Below the pieces are notes generated by a model. The model was not told where the DNA came from and ran no database searches. It saw nothing but the letters and a program-made list of their open reading frames with translations. The translations under genes were made by a program, and so were the position numbers. A stretch of DNA of 64,000 bases from Symbiodinium kawagutii (Eukaryota; Sar; Dinophyceae; Suessiales; Symbiodiniaceae), in NCBI GenBank assembly GCA_009767595.1, contig VSDK01023723.1, positions 86,946-150,945 on the forward strand. The letters are read 5' to 3'. This document shows, in pieces, positions 45,401-55,646 of this stretch (within the stretch, counting starts at the first letter, position 1; each line of letters begins with the position of its first letter).

Positions 45401-48400
45401 CAGGGAGTGTGGTGAGCTGGGGCTGCACTCAGCATGGTGGAGACAGCTACTTGACTGCAAGATGCTGCGACCAATCTATATTGGGAATTTGTTTGCAGAC
45501 AGGAACCTGGCAATCATAATGGCAATTCAAATGGTTATTGACCGCTTGTTCTTAGCTGTTGTTGATCATTTGTGTCCCACGTTGTTGGTTCAGGTTTATC
45601 TTCAGATCCTGAATTCAGCTCCGGTCTGGAGTTGTCAGCCTGATTTTGTGGACGAGTTGCGGAGCTGTTGGTGTACAGTAGTCTCCCTTGATGTAGATAA
45701 CTGCAGAAGGAAATCAAACTTTTTGATGGTCCAACAATGACCTACTGAAGGGATGTGTCCGGGATGAATGGATTTAGCACAAAAGAATAACACCATGTTC
45801 ACAGACAGCATGCAGTTCGGCAGGTAGGGAAGTGCAACCTGAACTGATTCTCGGCAGAGAGAGCGATGGGACTGCTACCTGTCTGCGTGGGCAATCTGTG
45901 GTGTTTTGTAGGGGTTACTCAAACATACTTGAATATACTTGAACACTGCAGCTCATGTCATTGAAACCAAGGAGCGACCAAGTTGTAGAAATTAAGACTT
46001 GAGGTTTGAAGCAAATCACAAGTGCTTTCAGATCCCAGCGCATCAGGACGGGAGTCTCTGACATTGTCGCGTCCAGCGCGGCTTTTGCTGCCCGCAGAGT
46101 GGATGGTTCCCTGATCACCTGGGGGAATCCTCACTTTGGCCGCTCGCTTGTGCAAAGGTAGAACTGTTTATAGTGCTCAATGATGATTGAGAGTGATGAA
46201 CTAATTCTACTTGCAGTAGAAGTGTTTGTAGTCGTTAGATATCGGATGTCAATTGTGATGACTTGTGACTTTATAGATCATGCCAAGTGGTTAACCATGG
46301 CTCGTGGATGGTGTTGCAATGTGGTGAGCTAGCGATGAGGTTGGCTTGTCCTAAAAGGCAGGGCAATGGAGTACCTCCAGAGATCCAAGTGACATCTGGT
46401 GATTTCTTCTTGTAAACAACTCAGAAATCGAAGATTCGGTTGGCGTAGCAATATGATAAGCCCATGCTGAATGCCGGATTCATTGGAATGTTACAGACGG
46501 TTCAGACCATCTACCACCGGCTACCCAAGTTTGGAATGGTTGCATGTTGTCGAACAATGGTGCTTAACCATGTCTTTTGACTGTTAATAGATGTTAATAG
46601 TCGTTACTGATGAACCATGAATGATCAACCATGATTACTGTTGGAGATGATTAACCGTTGCTGTTCAACATTCTTAGGCATAGTTTAGTGCAAACTATTA
46701 CTGTTTTCTTTCTATGCGTCAATGTCTTGTGGTGTTCCTCTGTGGGCTTTTTCCAGGTGGAAGCTGTGCGGGTGTGGAACATCGGCCACTTGCCCTTGCA
46801 GATGAAGCTTGAAGGGGATTGGATCATATGGGCTGACAAAAAATGTTTACAAGCAATGAAATGTGAAGGCTTGTGACCACTAAACCATATGAATATTTAT
46901 GGTTTGAACATGTTTGAAGCAACGAAATGTGTAGCTCACCACATCTCACCACTATTCGTAGTATTGTGTCATTTAGTTATATCATTTAAGAATCGACTTA
47001 TCCAACGCTGTTAACCAACATGTTCAATGATCTTGCTCGATCTCTGTTGTTGAACTATCTGACAATATACAACAGCTCTAGGATTCGTAGTTGATCATGC
47101 GTCTACCTGATACAGGAGCTCTTAACTATTGCAAATCTTTACGATCATTTATCTATCAATGTTAGCCAAGGCCAACACTAGAAGTTAAAACAGTGTTTTA
47201 AGCAATGGTTACTGCAGTTGTAGAAGTTCATGGTGGGCAACAACTGCCAGCAACCAACCAGAGTAGATATGGTCAACATTTGTGGTCATCGGATCGGTCA
47301 AGAGGGATTATGTAACTATGTATAGTAGCTGTTGCTACGGCTACAGCAAAAATTATCGACCATAGCTCATATGTGAGCAAGTTGATTGGTTGGTGATACT
47401 ATACACCACTATCTTTTTTGGAAGGGAGAAGAACGTTCCAGCCGACGTGATTTGTATGTGCAGGTCATCTCACGCTTGGATCAAAACAGCTTCATTTCGC
47501 ATGTCATCTGCAGTACCGACCTGGAGCCAGGCCCCGCTGGGATTTTTCTGCTGGTCGCACATCGATGGCTTCGTCCGGCAGGTTATTGTAGGATTTCAAT
47601 GGATTTCATTCCTAAAATCCTGAAATCCAAACATGGTGCTTTCTCAAAATAGGGGCCCCCAAATCATCCAATATTGACCCAACTAATTTTTTAGGGGTCC
47701 AGCAATGATCATAATTTGCCATTATCACCTCTATTTTCCACTACTACCCACTATTAACCATCACATTGAACGACTAACTAACCATGGTGGTTCAACCATC
47801 AACCAGGTGTGTTATTGGCTGACGCTGCCAAGGCTCCGAGGGATTGAGAAGATGGCGGCATCCTCTGCAGCTTTCGCAGCCATCGATGGGTCCGGGAAGG
47901 TGGTGACGTGGGGATATCCGTTGCACGGCGGTGACAGCAACGCAGTCATCCAGGATGGGAAGGGTCCCAACATCCCTCAGAAGTAGCTGACAGGGGAAGG
48001 GTCCCCAAACTTGGGAAGGATTCATGTGTAGTTGGGGGAGATCTTTGATGTTCTTTGATTTCCTAAGCTACTCCTGATGGAATGATATGGTGATGAGTTG
48101 ATAGCGGATTGCGTGTTTGATTCTGATCCTTTCGAACAAATTTCCCTCTTCCCTGGAGGATTTGCACGATGTGCAGCAAATTGAAGCGACATCCTACTCC
48201 TTTGCTGCACTTCGATCAGACTTTCGGTCGCACCGTGCTGCTTCTGTCCCGTTGGACCACACGAGAGAGTGGTGTGCGCTTGAACAAGGAATTCCGTAGA
48301 CAGATGTGTAGGAACTCAATATGACTCTGCATCTTTCTAGAGCAGACCTTATGCTTGTTTCAAGAGTCTGTGAATTTAATCACTGGGAATCATTAGCAAT

Positions 48401-51400
48401 TGAAGACATCTTTGTTGTCATGTGCGCAATGATAACCTACATTATTAGTCAAACTAGTAAACTTGACCAAGTTGTCAGTGTTCAGACTGAATGCCTCAGC
48501 CCTGTCAGAGTCCCTCAGTTGCTGATAGGTCACCAAGCACTTGAGCCAGCTCTTGGTTTGCCAGTTGCGGTCATTCTGTGGATATGCTACCTGGATCTAC
48601 CTGGATCTACCTGGACATCCTGGGTGACAAGAATCCCTGTGGAACCATGATGATCAGCTGATACATGTTGATAGGATTATTCCCCCTGTTATGGTTGCAT
48701 CTTGTTTGTTATCGCTTATCACTGGTTTGTGGTTTCAGGATACCAACCAGTGTTATCACACTGCTTTCTATTGCTTGGTACTAAGGGATTCTTTCTCAAA
48801 AGAAGACTAATTAGGTTCATGAATAGATCAGTAACCAACCATCATCAACCAACCATCATCAACCATCCAGCTCCTATTGATTTCTCACTGTCCCATCCGT
48901 ATGACTGGGATGCAGCGCCGAGGACCAGCAAGTGGTCACCTGGGGCGATGCTGCCTTTGGAGGCCATGGCAGAGCAGCACAGCGGTGAAACATGAAAAAC
49001 ACGCAGCCATGGACTGATTGTGTGATGATTGGCATAGATCATATCGGTCAATCATTGATGTAAACCTCTTAGATGTTAATGTCTAATCAACTGTAGCTGA
49101 TCATTGATAATAATGAGTGATATTTTATATGATATTGGTTAATCATTGATACAAACTTAGATGTTAATCAACTGTTCGGTCAATTTGTTATTCTCGAACT
49201 ATGCGTTGTGATTAATTAAGCATTATCATTTATAGCTGAGTTAGTTGACCATCATCATAGTTGATATTGATCATCGTATAAATTGCCGAGTCAATTATTG
49301 AACCTGCAATTAATTATCAACCATGATGATTTTGAGTATGTCCTCACTTTGGTATTTCATCACCTTGTTAATCCATACGAACTCGGATTACGACACGTTA
49401 CGGCCCATAGTTCTCGGCCCTGAAAATTCATCCGCATCGATGAAACCTAGGGCTCCATCATCGGTCCCAGAGATGTTGGTCCAAGCCTGGGTCCATGGTT
49501 CAATTTCCTCGATGAATTGCCGAGTCTCCAAGGTCTAGACAAAGTTCTGCTAAAAAATAGTGGTTCCCAAGCGCACTTGATCAACAATGATGGATCGATA
49601 GATCCTTCTGATCAGCAACCTCGGAAAGTGGATCATTGGATAATCATTAAAGATCATGGTTCATCAATCATCAGCACTCGCTCATCTTCATTGCTGCCGT
49701 GCATCCCAGGCGATTCCTCCCTGGTGCGTGCGCAGTTGGTGAACGTCAAGGACTTGCGTGGCACCCGCAGCGCCTACTGCGCTGTGCGCTACGATGGCAG
49801 CGTGGAACTTGGGCGAAGCGACCGTGACGTTGGGCGACCGTTGGGAACCACCTAGGAATGGTTCTATGACTAGGAATGGTTGGACCACCAGGTAGCACCA
49901 ACTAACACCAACTAACACCAAGTAGCACCAACTAGCGACCACCACGTTGGAATAGTCAGTTCCAACTGTCACCAACTGGCACCTGATACTATGATTATAT
50001 ATGATTATCAAACCGTCATCCAGGTATCCTTTTCTTATGAGCATTTAGCAAACAAGTTGTTTTTGGATCATAGCTAGTTTGATTCGGATTCTGAAACGGT
50101 TGATTTTGACACTCCACGGTCGGATTAGGTGTTGGGAAGTCAGCCATTCAAACCTTGTTCAACAGTCCGACAGTTATGAGCTGAGCTTCCCAAGTGGCTT
50201 CAGCGGTCTAATGGGTCAGCCATCAGGTCTCAGTGATGCATTGCTAGAATGTTTCAACTGGTTAATTACCTTGGTTCTTCACTTGATACCTTGGTTCTTA
50301 ACTTGTGATTGTTCTGTAACATCTAGTGATTGTGAACCATCACTTTGTTGTTAAGTTTGTTTTTTCAACTTCCTTTGAAGTTTTGGTGGACTCGACTCTC
50401 AATTTGGTTGGGATTGTTGCGTACAATTATAGCCACCGCTGCAGCGATTGGCCACGGCGGCAACGGCCCCCTGAGGTAACTTGGGGCAGTGAAGATGCCG
50501 GTGGCGATTGCAGCCATGTCCAATCTGAGCTGTACGACGTGCAGCAGATTCAAGGTCGGAATCATTGCTGAACTGTCACTAGTGGTTGGGAGCGGTAGTG
50601 GAGGGTACCCAGGGCCCCTTCATCCACCTTGACCTGTCAGCTGTGGGTCCCAAGTTTACCCTGGGTAAACATTTCTCAAAGTAAAAGGATCACTGGCTGA
50701 AACCTATTCGCCAGCTGTCGTCAAGGGCGGCTGCCTCACCATTGGCCCATCACCAGGCATCTCCCCAAGAGGGGTTGGGACAATGGAAGAATTGGGACAG
50801 GATATGAATCACATCTAGTTCCAAATAAATCTTATGGGCTTAAGATGGCTTAAGAGGATTATACAGACATATTCCTTCATATGCAAACACGGAATTAAAT
50901 GTAATTACCCATCGTTTGATCAATACATATAGAGTACATCTTCAGACTTCTTCGATAGACATGATGACATGATATACACAGACATGATGGACATGATGTG
51001 ATAGGATATGGTAAATGTATCCAACATCTCTGGCGATCCCCCGGCTCCTGGGATCCAGGCACCGGAGCAGCCTTTGCTGTGCTTCGATCTGATGGACGCG
51101 TGGTGACGTGGGGCGATGCGCCTCGGCCTCACTTTGTTGGTGAATTCTTCGGTCATTTTTGACTGGGCTACACGCCTACACGTTGATATAGCTATGTGAT
51201 GTCATTTACTGACATTTTTACTTATTTAGTACATGATTAACTTGTGGTTATATTGATTATGTGGAGGTATTTGCACGAAATACATAGCATATGTACAAAG
51301 ATGTAAAGGTGCGTATTTCAAGATGTATGTATATGAGTAGGAGCACTGCTAAGACGCAACCCCGACAATGGATTTTCAACCCGCTGGCATGTCGCGGGGG

Positions 51401-53595
51401 TTTGCTACAAGGTTTGTTCGAACCTCACAGCACCATGTGTTTTGCTGCATGTGCCACCATGCTTGCGTCATGAAAGCAGTTTCTACAGTTGCTTCCCCCT
51501 CCAGAACCATTAGTTGCTATCTCCCAGTTTTTGAATCCCAGTTGGTCGTTGAAAGTCCTTCCAACCTGGAACTACCCTGCATCATTCAGTCGGTCAAGTT
51601 CCTCGATGTTTCAAGGGACAGGCTGGGGAGTACCCTGACGTCAGGAGATGGCGGGTGGAAACAGCGAAGCCGTGCGCCAGTGACTGAACTGTAGCTGGTG
51701 GCTCCTAGTGGATGGGTGGCTCAACATTTTGTGAAGCTGGTTTCAAGATGTTGCAAGTCAGGAAACCATAGATAAACCCCAACTCTTGCGCAATGAAGCA
51801 TCAAGTTTTTGTAAACTGGGATACTGCAAAGTGAGTTGCTCACATGGATTGATCACTAACAATGAAACATCAAATCCTCCGGGATCAATGCTGGTTGTTG
51901 GGACAGGTGACCTGACACTGAAAACCAACCAGCGACAGGAGTCCATGAGTCTGACGAGGGTACAATTTGAGGTTGTAAACCACATGAGCTCACATGTGTT
52001 GGTAGTTCAAAGTAGTTATGGATTAGATTTCGAAGCAGGATAACCACCACGAACCACAACTCAACCGCTAACCAACCAACCTGGCACAGTCTTGAAACCG
52101 TGCAAGTTAAGAAATGGCTGATATTTGCCGGTTGTATCGAGTTGTGGCATCAACTTATTGTTTGTATCCAACATGAGACAGAGACAGTGCGACCAGTTTC
52201 TGTAGCAGCTATTCCCATAGGTACTCGCGTTTTTGGGAACGGTCTAGTTATCAAGTGTAAGTAATTACCAAAAGTCAGAGTTGTACCTTTTGGTTGCTCA
52301 GAACAAACCAGGTTGTTGTGATCACATTCCCAAAATGACCAGTTTCTACTCTAACTGTTCGGTTTCTAACCCTTTCTCTGTGCGGACCCCAATAGTGTTG
52401 CCAAAAGCGTTGGTTGGTGGTTTCGAACATTTTTATTTTCCCCAATGTATTCCCAACTCTTTTGTTGGTTGACTAGTATTTCTCACAGGGGTGGTTCAAC
52501 CACCAACCAGCGAATGATCATTATAAGCCAGTCGAATCATAATATCTAACCATTTTTCACCAACCATGGGTGGTTCAACCACCAAGCACCACGCACCAGT
52601 GGTTGCTACGGTCGCCCCCTTGGCACTAGCCATCACCAGCTGTAGCAATTTGTGTACCGAGGCAGCTTTACGAGGTGGACCAGCTGGCTGCCATTGAATC
52701 GGCCTTCGCAGCCATCCGTTCGGAAGCTCAGGGAGGGCACGTTGTGGAGATGCCTAGCTCCCAAAAGATGGAGAGGCCCAAAGATGGATGGTTGGTTGGT
52801 TGGTGGTTGGATGTGGTTGGTGATAAATGGGTGGTGTTGGTGCTGGTTGAGCGTGGGCCAGCACATCGCGCACACCCGACGTGGCTTGGTTGCAGTCGAA
52901 TGTCTAGAATCTGATAGTTTACCCCAAAATAGTGTGATAGTTGGCTATAAAGAAATGATAAAGAAACGGGATAAGATATAGTTGCAAAAATTGTGCAGTC
53001 CAGCTTTTTGTTCTTTCCCCTTGTCACATCTCTTGCTTCATGCAGGTTCCCGCTCAAGTGGCTAGTGGCTACCAATCGGCAGCTTGGTGGTTGTTGATGG
53101 TAAGTTCATTGTGGAGAATCGGGACCTCGCCATCCCAAAGGGGTTGATTTTTAGTAGGTTTGGCCAATGCTCTTCACAAACATGAGCACGTCAAGGGTGA
53201 ATACCGTAGTTCAATGGGCCAAAGATGGGTTGGCGTGATGTTTGTTGAGCGAAGACCATGACTGTTTCCGAGCGCTGAGAGGTCAGGCTGATCAGGAGTC
53301 ACCGGTTTTTAGTAGTTCACCACCATAGTGTGTAGTTGATTTTAAATTGGATTTTCCCGAAAAAAATGGTCATTTTCCATTGCCAGCTTACCAAAAGAGT
53401 GTACTTGGATGTGCACCTCCGCTTAGTAACTGGGTCTTAACCCTTAACCATGGTTTTAAGGGGTACAGGTTATCTGATGGGCTTTATGACCATGGTGAAC
53501 CAACCCCCACTGCACATCCAGGCATCGATGGTTCCTTGATCACCTGGGGAGATCCTCGCCGCGGCGGCGACAGCAGCAGCGTCCAGCAGCACTTG
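39327..53595 (+). CDS. Ubiquitin-like plus RCC1-like repeat protein, about 20 exons
   Basis: Start MSVEVVLLSGRGAHVALEPG leads a ubiquitin-like domain completed by the next two exons (KAGEQLQMLLGPLVSPNGVV; LSVSDAKLEDGDVLMA). Then follow RCC1-like blades with the pattern SAFAA..DGSVVTWGD...GGDSS.VQ.QL..VQQI. Nine (V/I/L)(T/S)WG motifs are seen: in exons at 42967, 44734, 45404, 46032, 47833, 48916, 50476, 51059 and 53522. RCC1-type repeats fold as beta-propellers and mediate protein binding. Proteins of this layout are frequent in dinoflagellate gene sets and often labelled HERC- or UVR8-like; I see no HECT or other catalytic domain here. Exons use GT, GC and GA donors, and most joins are phase-perfect. 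Likely flaws: a missing TWG after GGHVV at 52746, an uncertain join at 45451-46032, and a degraded blade at 53067. The 3' end is not certain; more exons may follow 53595. Confidence 0.85.
39440..40140. repeat. Degenerate TGGTTAGTAATGG tract in intron 1
   Basis: Dozens of imperfect GGTTAGTAATGGTGGTTAG words with no unit boundary; intronic. Confidence 0.8.
40799..40873 (+). CDS. RCC1-like gene exon 2
   Basis: After CACTGGCGCAG. Encodes KAGEQLQMLLGPLVSPNGVV then LEDT. The first base completes the Arg codon begun in exon 1. GC donor TTG|GCAAGG, phase 2. Confidence 0.75.
41128..41177 (+). CDS. RCC1-like gene exon 3 (end of ubiquitin-like domain)
   Basis: After AAGGATAG. Encodes LSVSDAKLEDGDVLMA. 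GT donor GCAG|GTGGGA, phase 1. Confidence 0.75.
42689..42792 (+). CDS. RCC1-like gene exon 4 (linker), tentative
   Basis: After TGGCTCCAG. Encodes ASRALLVSNRHCKAAQPIRS then AAVSADDSDDHVAM. Donor ATG|GTAAAT. Phases fit both neighbours, but the sequence is not typical of the family. Confidence 0.5.
42967..43048 (+). CDS. RCC1-like gene exon 5, first blade
   Basis: AFALVLQGKVLTWGWPTCGG then DSSSFLA; donor GCAG|GTGAGA, phase 1. Confidence 0.85.
43316..43357 (+). CDS. RCC1-like gene exon 6
   Basis: After CGGCTGAG: KVQHLLQDVQDVQ, the VQ.QL..VQ.I linker between blades; GC donor CAAG|GCGGCT, phase 1. Confidence 0.8.
43554..43603 (+). CDS. RCC1-like gene exon 7
   Basis: After CGTGGTGAG: EGSSLGFAAVVGSGTQ, phase 0, donor CAG|GTCACT. 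The intron begins GTCACTTGGCGATGAGG, a degraded copy of the VTWGD-coding start of exon 8. Confidence 0.8.
44627..44745. repeat. Four GTCACCTGG copies around an acceptor
   Basis: GTCACCCGG at 44628, GTCACCTGG near 44667 and 44697, and the exon copy near 44737. Three intronic copies thus precede the coding one. Confidence 0.75.
44734..44854 (+). CDS. RCC1-like gene exon 8
   Basis: VVTWGEKIFTKNQPLTELHG then RARVVRIASSERAFAALLED; donor GATG|GTCCCT, phase 1. Confidence 0.85.
45404..45451 (+). CDS. RCC1-like gene exon 9
   Basis: After CCGATTTCAG: SVVSWGCTQHGGDS, joining exon 8 as LLEDGSVVSWG. The 3' boundary is unclear (possible GA donor after GGTGGA). A candidate continuation PDFVDELR at 45639-45664 follows GTTGTCAG. 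Confidence 0.7.
46032..46157 (+). CDS. RCC1-like gene exon 10
   Basis: SQRIRTGVSDIVASSAAFAA then RRVDGSLITWGNPHFGRSLV; donor AAG|GTAGAA, phase 2. Confidence 0.85.
46158..47832 (+). other. Intron of the RCC1-like gene
   Basis: Largest featureless stretch of the gene. Open frames at 46651-46876 and 47386-47652 are weak; the second (SRLDQNSFISHVICSTDLEP) has a GC-rich core at 47520-47580 that could be an exon of unknown origin. Confidence 0.4.
47833..47953 (+). CDS. RCC1-like gene exon 11
   Basis: LRGIEKMAASSAAFAAIDGS then GKVVTWGYPLHGGDSNAVIQ; acceptor CTGCCAAG, GA donor CAG|GATGGG, phase 0. Confidence 0.85.
48159..48226 (+). CDS. RCC1-like gene exon 12
   Basis: After CCCTGGAG: DLHDVQQIEATSYSFAALRS then DF; donor TTTCG|GTCGCA, phase 2. 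GGAT flanks both ends of the preceding intron. Confidence 0.8.
48916..48962 (+). CDS. RCC1-like gene exon 13
   Basis: After GGGATGCAG: AEDQQVVTWGDAAFG; GC donor GGAG|GCCATG, phase 1. The frame continues into the intron as GHGRAAQR, an echo of GGDSSAVQ. Confidence 0.8.
49710..49804 (+). CDS. RCC1-like gene exon 14
   Basis: DSSLVRAQLVNVKDLRGTRS then AYCAVRYDGSV; GA donor GTG|GAACTT, phase 0. The intron begins GAACTTGGGCGAAG, echoing the next exon's GTAACTTGGGGCAG. Confidence 0.8.
49888..49935. repeat. 10-bp tandem repeat AGCACCAACT
   Basis: About four to five imperfect copies (ACACCAACTA / AGCACCAACT) in the intron after exon 14. Confidence 0.8.
50476..50554 (+). CDS. RCC1-like gene exon 15
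   Basis: VTWGSEDAGGDCSHVQSELY then DVQQIQ; joined to exon 14 as DGSVVTWGSEDAGGD. Donor CAAG|GTCGGA, phase 1. Confidence 0.85.
51059..51117 (+). CDS. RCC1-like gene exon 16
   Basis: After GGGATCCAG: TGAAFAVLRSDGRVVTWGD; GC donor CGAT|GCGCCT, phase 0. An unspliced reading continues APRPHFVGEFFGHF to a stop. Confidence 0.8.
51645..51679 (+). CDS. RCC1-like gene exon 17, 35 nt
   Basis: After GACGTCAG: EMAGGNSEAVR, the GGDSSAVR part of a blade; donor CGCCA|GTGACT, phase 2. Phase agrees with both neighbours. Confidence 0.65.
52662..52746 (+). CDS. RCC1-like gene exon 18
   Basis: After GTACCGAG: QLYEVDQLAAIESAFAAIRS then EAQGGHVV, joined as AVRQQLYEVDQ. A GA donor after GTTGTG is assumed; the expected TWG does not follow in any exon I could find. 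Confidence 0.75.
53067..53099 (+). CDS. RCC1-like gene exon 19, degraded, tentative
   Basis: WLPIGSLVVVDG before the strong donor GATG|GTAAGT, phase 1, matching exon 20. A longer exon from 53046 in another frame reads VPAQVASGYQSAAWW, whose VASGYQSA also looks like a blade start, so a one-base frameshift inside this exon is likely. Confidence 0.4.
53522..53595 (+). CDS. RCC1-like gene exon 20
   Basis: After GCACATCCAG: IDGSLITWGDPRRGGDSSSV then QQHL, a textbook blade end. Unspliced, the frame stops at 53650. A GA donor after CACTTG would leave phase 0. Confidence 0.8.
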
Positions 53596-53659
53596 GAGAA
53601 AAGTCATTTGCTAGCGATTCTGATGCCCCCAACCTTCCTGATGCGATTTTAATAGGAAA

Positions 53660-54890
53660 ACCATGGCAAAAAGTTGAAAACCATGACAAAGCATCAATTC
53701 TGAAGGATTTTTGTCGATCATCAATTCTCGGATTACCTGTTTTGGGAAGCCACCAGTATCGAGGGGTTCGTGTGTAAGCCGTAAGCGAGCAGTGGTGCGA
53801 ACCGAACGCAAAGGCCGGGTTCAACCATCCTGACATTGGCCGAAGTTCAAGAAGACCAATCTGTACATGTTTGGTTTTTTGGGCATGTTCAACTAGAGAT
53901 ACAGGGGTTTGACCAGCATCGACATGAACACTGATTTTGGCATGTCTATTGCTGCTTGTCTGCCATGGCTCGGCCCATTTTTAGGGGCTCATCATGCCCC
54001 AGGCAGGTCATGTAGGCAGGACTGGCATATGGATGGATATGAGTATCCGACAAAAATTATCGTCAATTAGTTTTATCATCGTGCAATCATTGGTTTTAGA
54101 GAAGTAGTCAAAACCCCCAAAAGCGAGTAGGTCCGACTGAAAAGCGAGTCCCTGCCACCCCTGATCTTTTCATAAGGCCAAATTCTGGAAATTCAAGTGT
54201 GTCCCAAAGCGAGTCCAAAGCGAGTCCAGTTTCATCAATTCCAGGGCTCGGGCCACCAGGTCCCCTTTTCCCGTCCATGCTTTATACAAGTGAGCTTGTT
54301 GATGCGGCCATGACGCCCCAAGCCTTTGCTGAATGCCTTGGTCAAAGGAAAATAGAGTTTGCTGTTTGTTCAATGTCTATTCTTAATTAGTTAACGATGA
54401 ATGAAAGAAATAGATAAGATCCAAAGCATGAATCATGCTGAAACGCAGAAACCCGCAAAAGCGAGTAGGTCCGACTGAAAAGCGAGTCCGGACCAAATGA
54501 TGGTTACCCAAACAAATAATTTCGTCCGCCACTCATATGGTAAAAAGTGGTGCTACAGTGCAGTTCAATGGCTCACCCCAGCTTCCAGCTGGTGGGGTTA
54601 CCACCCCAGAACAAAACCAAGACAAGGGCTCCAATTGACTGTATGGAACTAATAATTCGACCTCGACACTGGCTTTGGCCATCTGCAATCCATTAGGTTC
54701 ACGGTGCATGCGCATTCGCAATGAAAGACCTCCGGCTTTCCCACACATAGAATCATTTACATGAGATAGTTGATTTATAATATCAATATATATCATTGTA
54801 TATTCCCTTTCTTCACGTTTGTTCTAAAGTATCAGCCATTGTGGAGCACCATTGTGCAGGTATTGGTGTTGACACCAACTTGCATAGCAT
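53660..54890. other. Spacer with AAAGCGAGT repeats
   Basis: Contains a 33-bp exact direct repeat (54119-54151 and 54457-54489) and further AAAGCGAGTCC words at 54205-54228. No convincing exon. Confidence 0.6.
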
Positions 54891-54896
54891 TCCCAG

Positions 54897-55043
54897 AGAG
54901 AAGAGGATGCCAGGGCCCAAGATGCGAAGCGATCGGTCCGAGAGCAGCGCAACGCGAATCGCTGCCCTTCGCGCCTGAGGTCCTTCGACGACACGCACAA
55001 GGTCTACAGCCGTTTGGAAGCCATGAAGGTGGCAAAGGAACAG
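54897..55043 (+). CDS. Exon of an unassigned charged protein
   Basis: After AGCATTCCCAG, 49 codons: REEDARAQDAKRSVREQRNA, NRCPSRLRSFDDTHKVYSRL, EAMKVAKEQ; donor CAG|GTGGGG, phase 0. The ends are rich in charged, helix-forming residues. Family is unknown. Confidence 0.55.
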
Positions 55044-55472
55044 GTGGGGAAGCGGCCTGTGATCCACCGCGGCCTTGGTGTCAGCAGGGTCAAGGGCCAC
55101 AGGCACCAGCCAGAGGTGGACTGATAAGGACACAACCAGATCTGGATGATGCAGTTTGGAGATGTAGCTGAGTCATGCTGAGCCAATGTCATGAAGCAAC
55201 TGTTGCGGTGCTAAAGCTCGCTTGGTTGGCCAAATGCACCATGTCACCCTGTAGCATCACTGTGCAGCACAGTTCATCATCGTGTTTTGACGGTGGTTGG
55301 ACTCCTGCTTCCAGCGCAAACGCGTTGACTCTCTAGCATACAGGTTCCAGACACAGAGACTTTCGCAGGGCTGCAAGAAATACATGGCTGTTATGATGAA
55401 GCAGATCCAGTAAGGGAATCATATTGGGAAGCTTCAAGACATCAGGCAGGTTCCAACTGACAATCCAACAAG

Positions 55473-55646
55473 CAGGGCAACCACACTGGGGCCGAGTCCC
55501 TCATGGCAGGCCCAGATGCGGGAGAGGGCAGCCGAGTATGTCAAGGAGGGGAGGAAGGCACCAGCGCTGCGGCTGTGGCTGTTATGGGGTCCATGAACAA
55601 ATGGATGGTTTTCCTCGAGAAACCGCAGCGAGACTTTCTCTGTCCT
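55473..55646 (+). CDS. Next exon of the unassigned protein
   Basis: After ATCCAACAAG, 58 codons in phase 0: QGNHTGAESLMAGPDAGEGS, RVCQGGEEGTSAAAVAVMGS, MNKWMVFLEKPQRDFLCP; donor CCT|GTAGGA. Linker-like first half, more folded second half. Confidence 0.5.
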
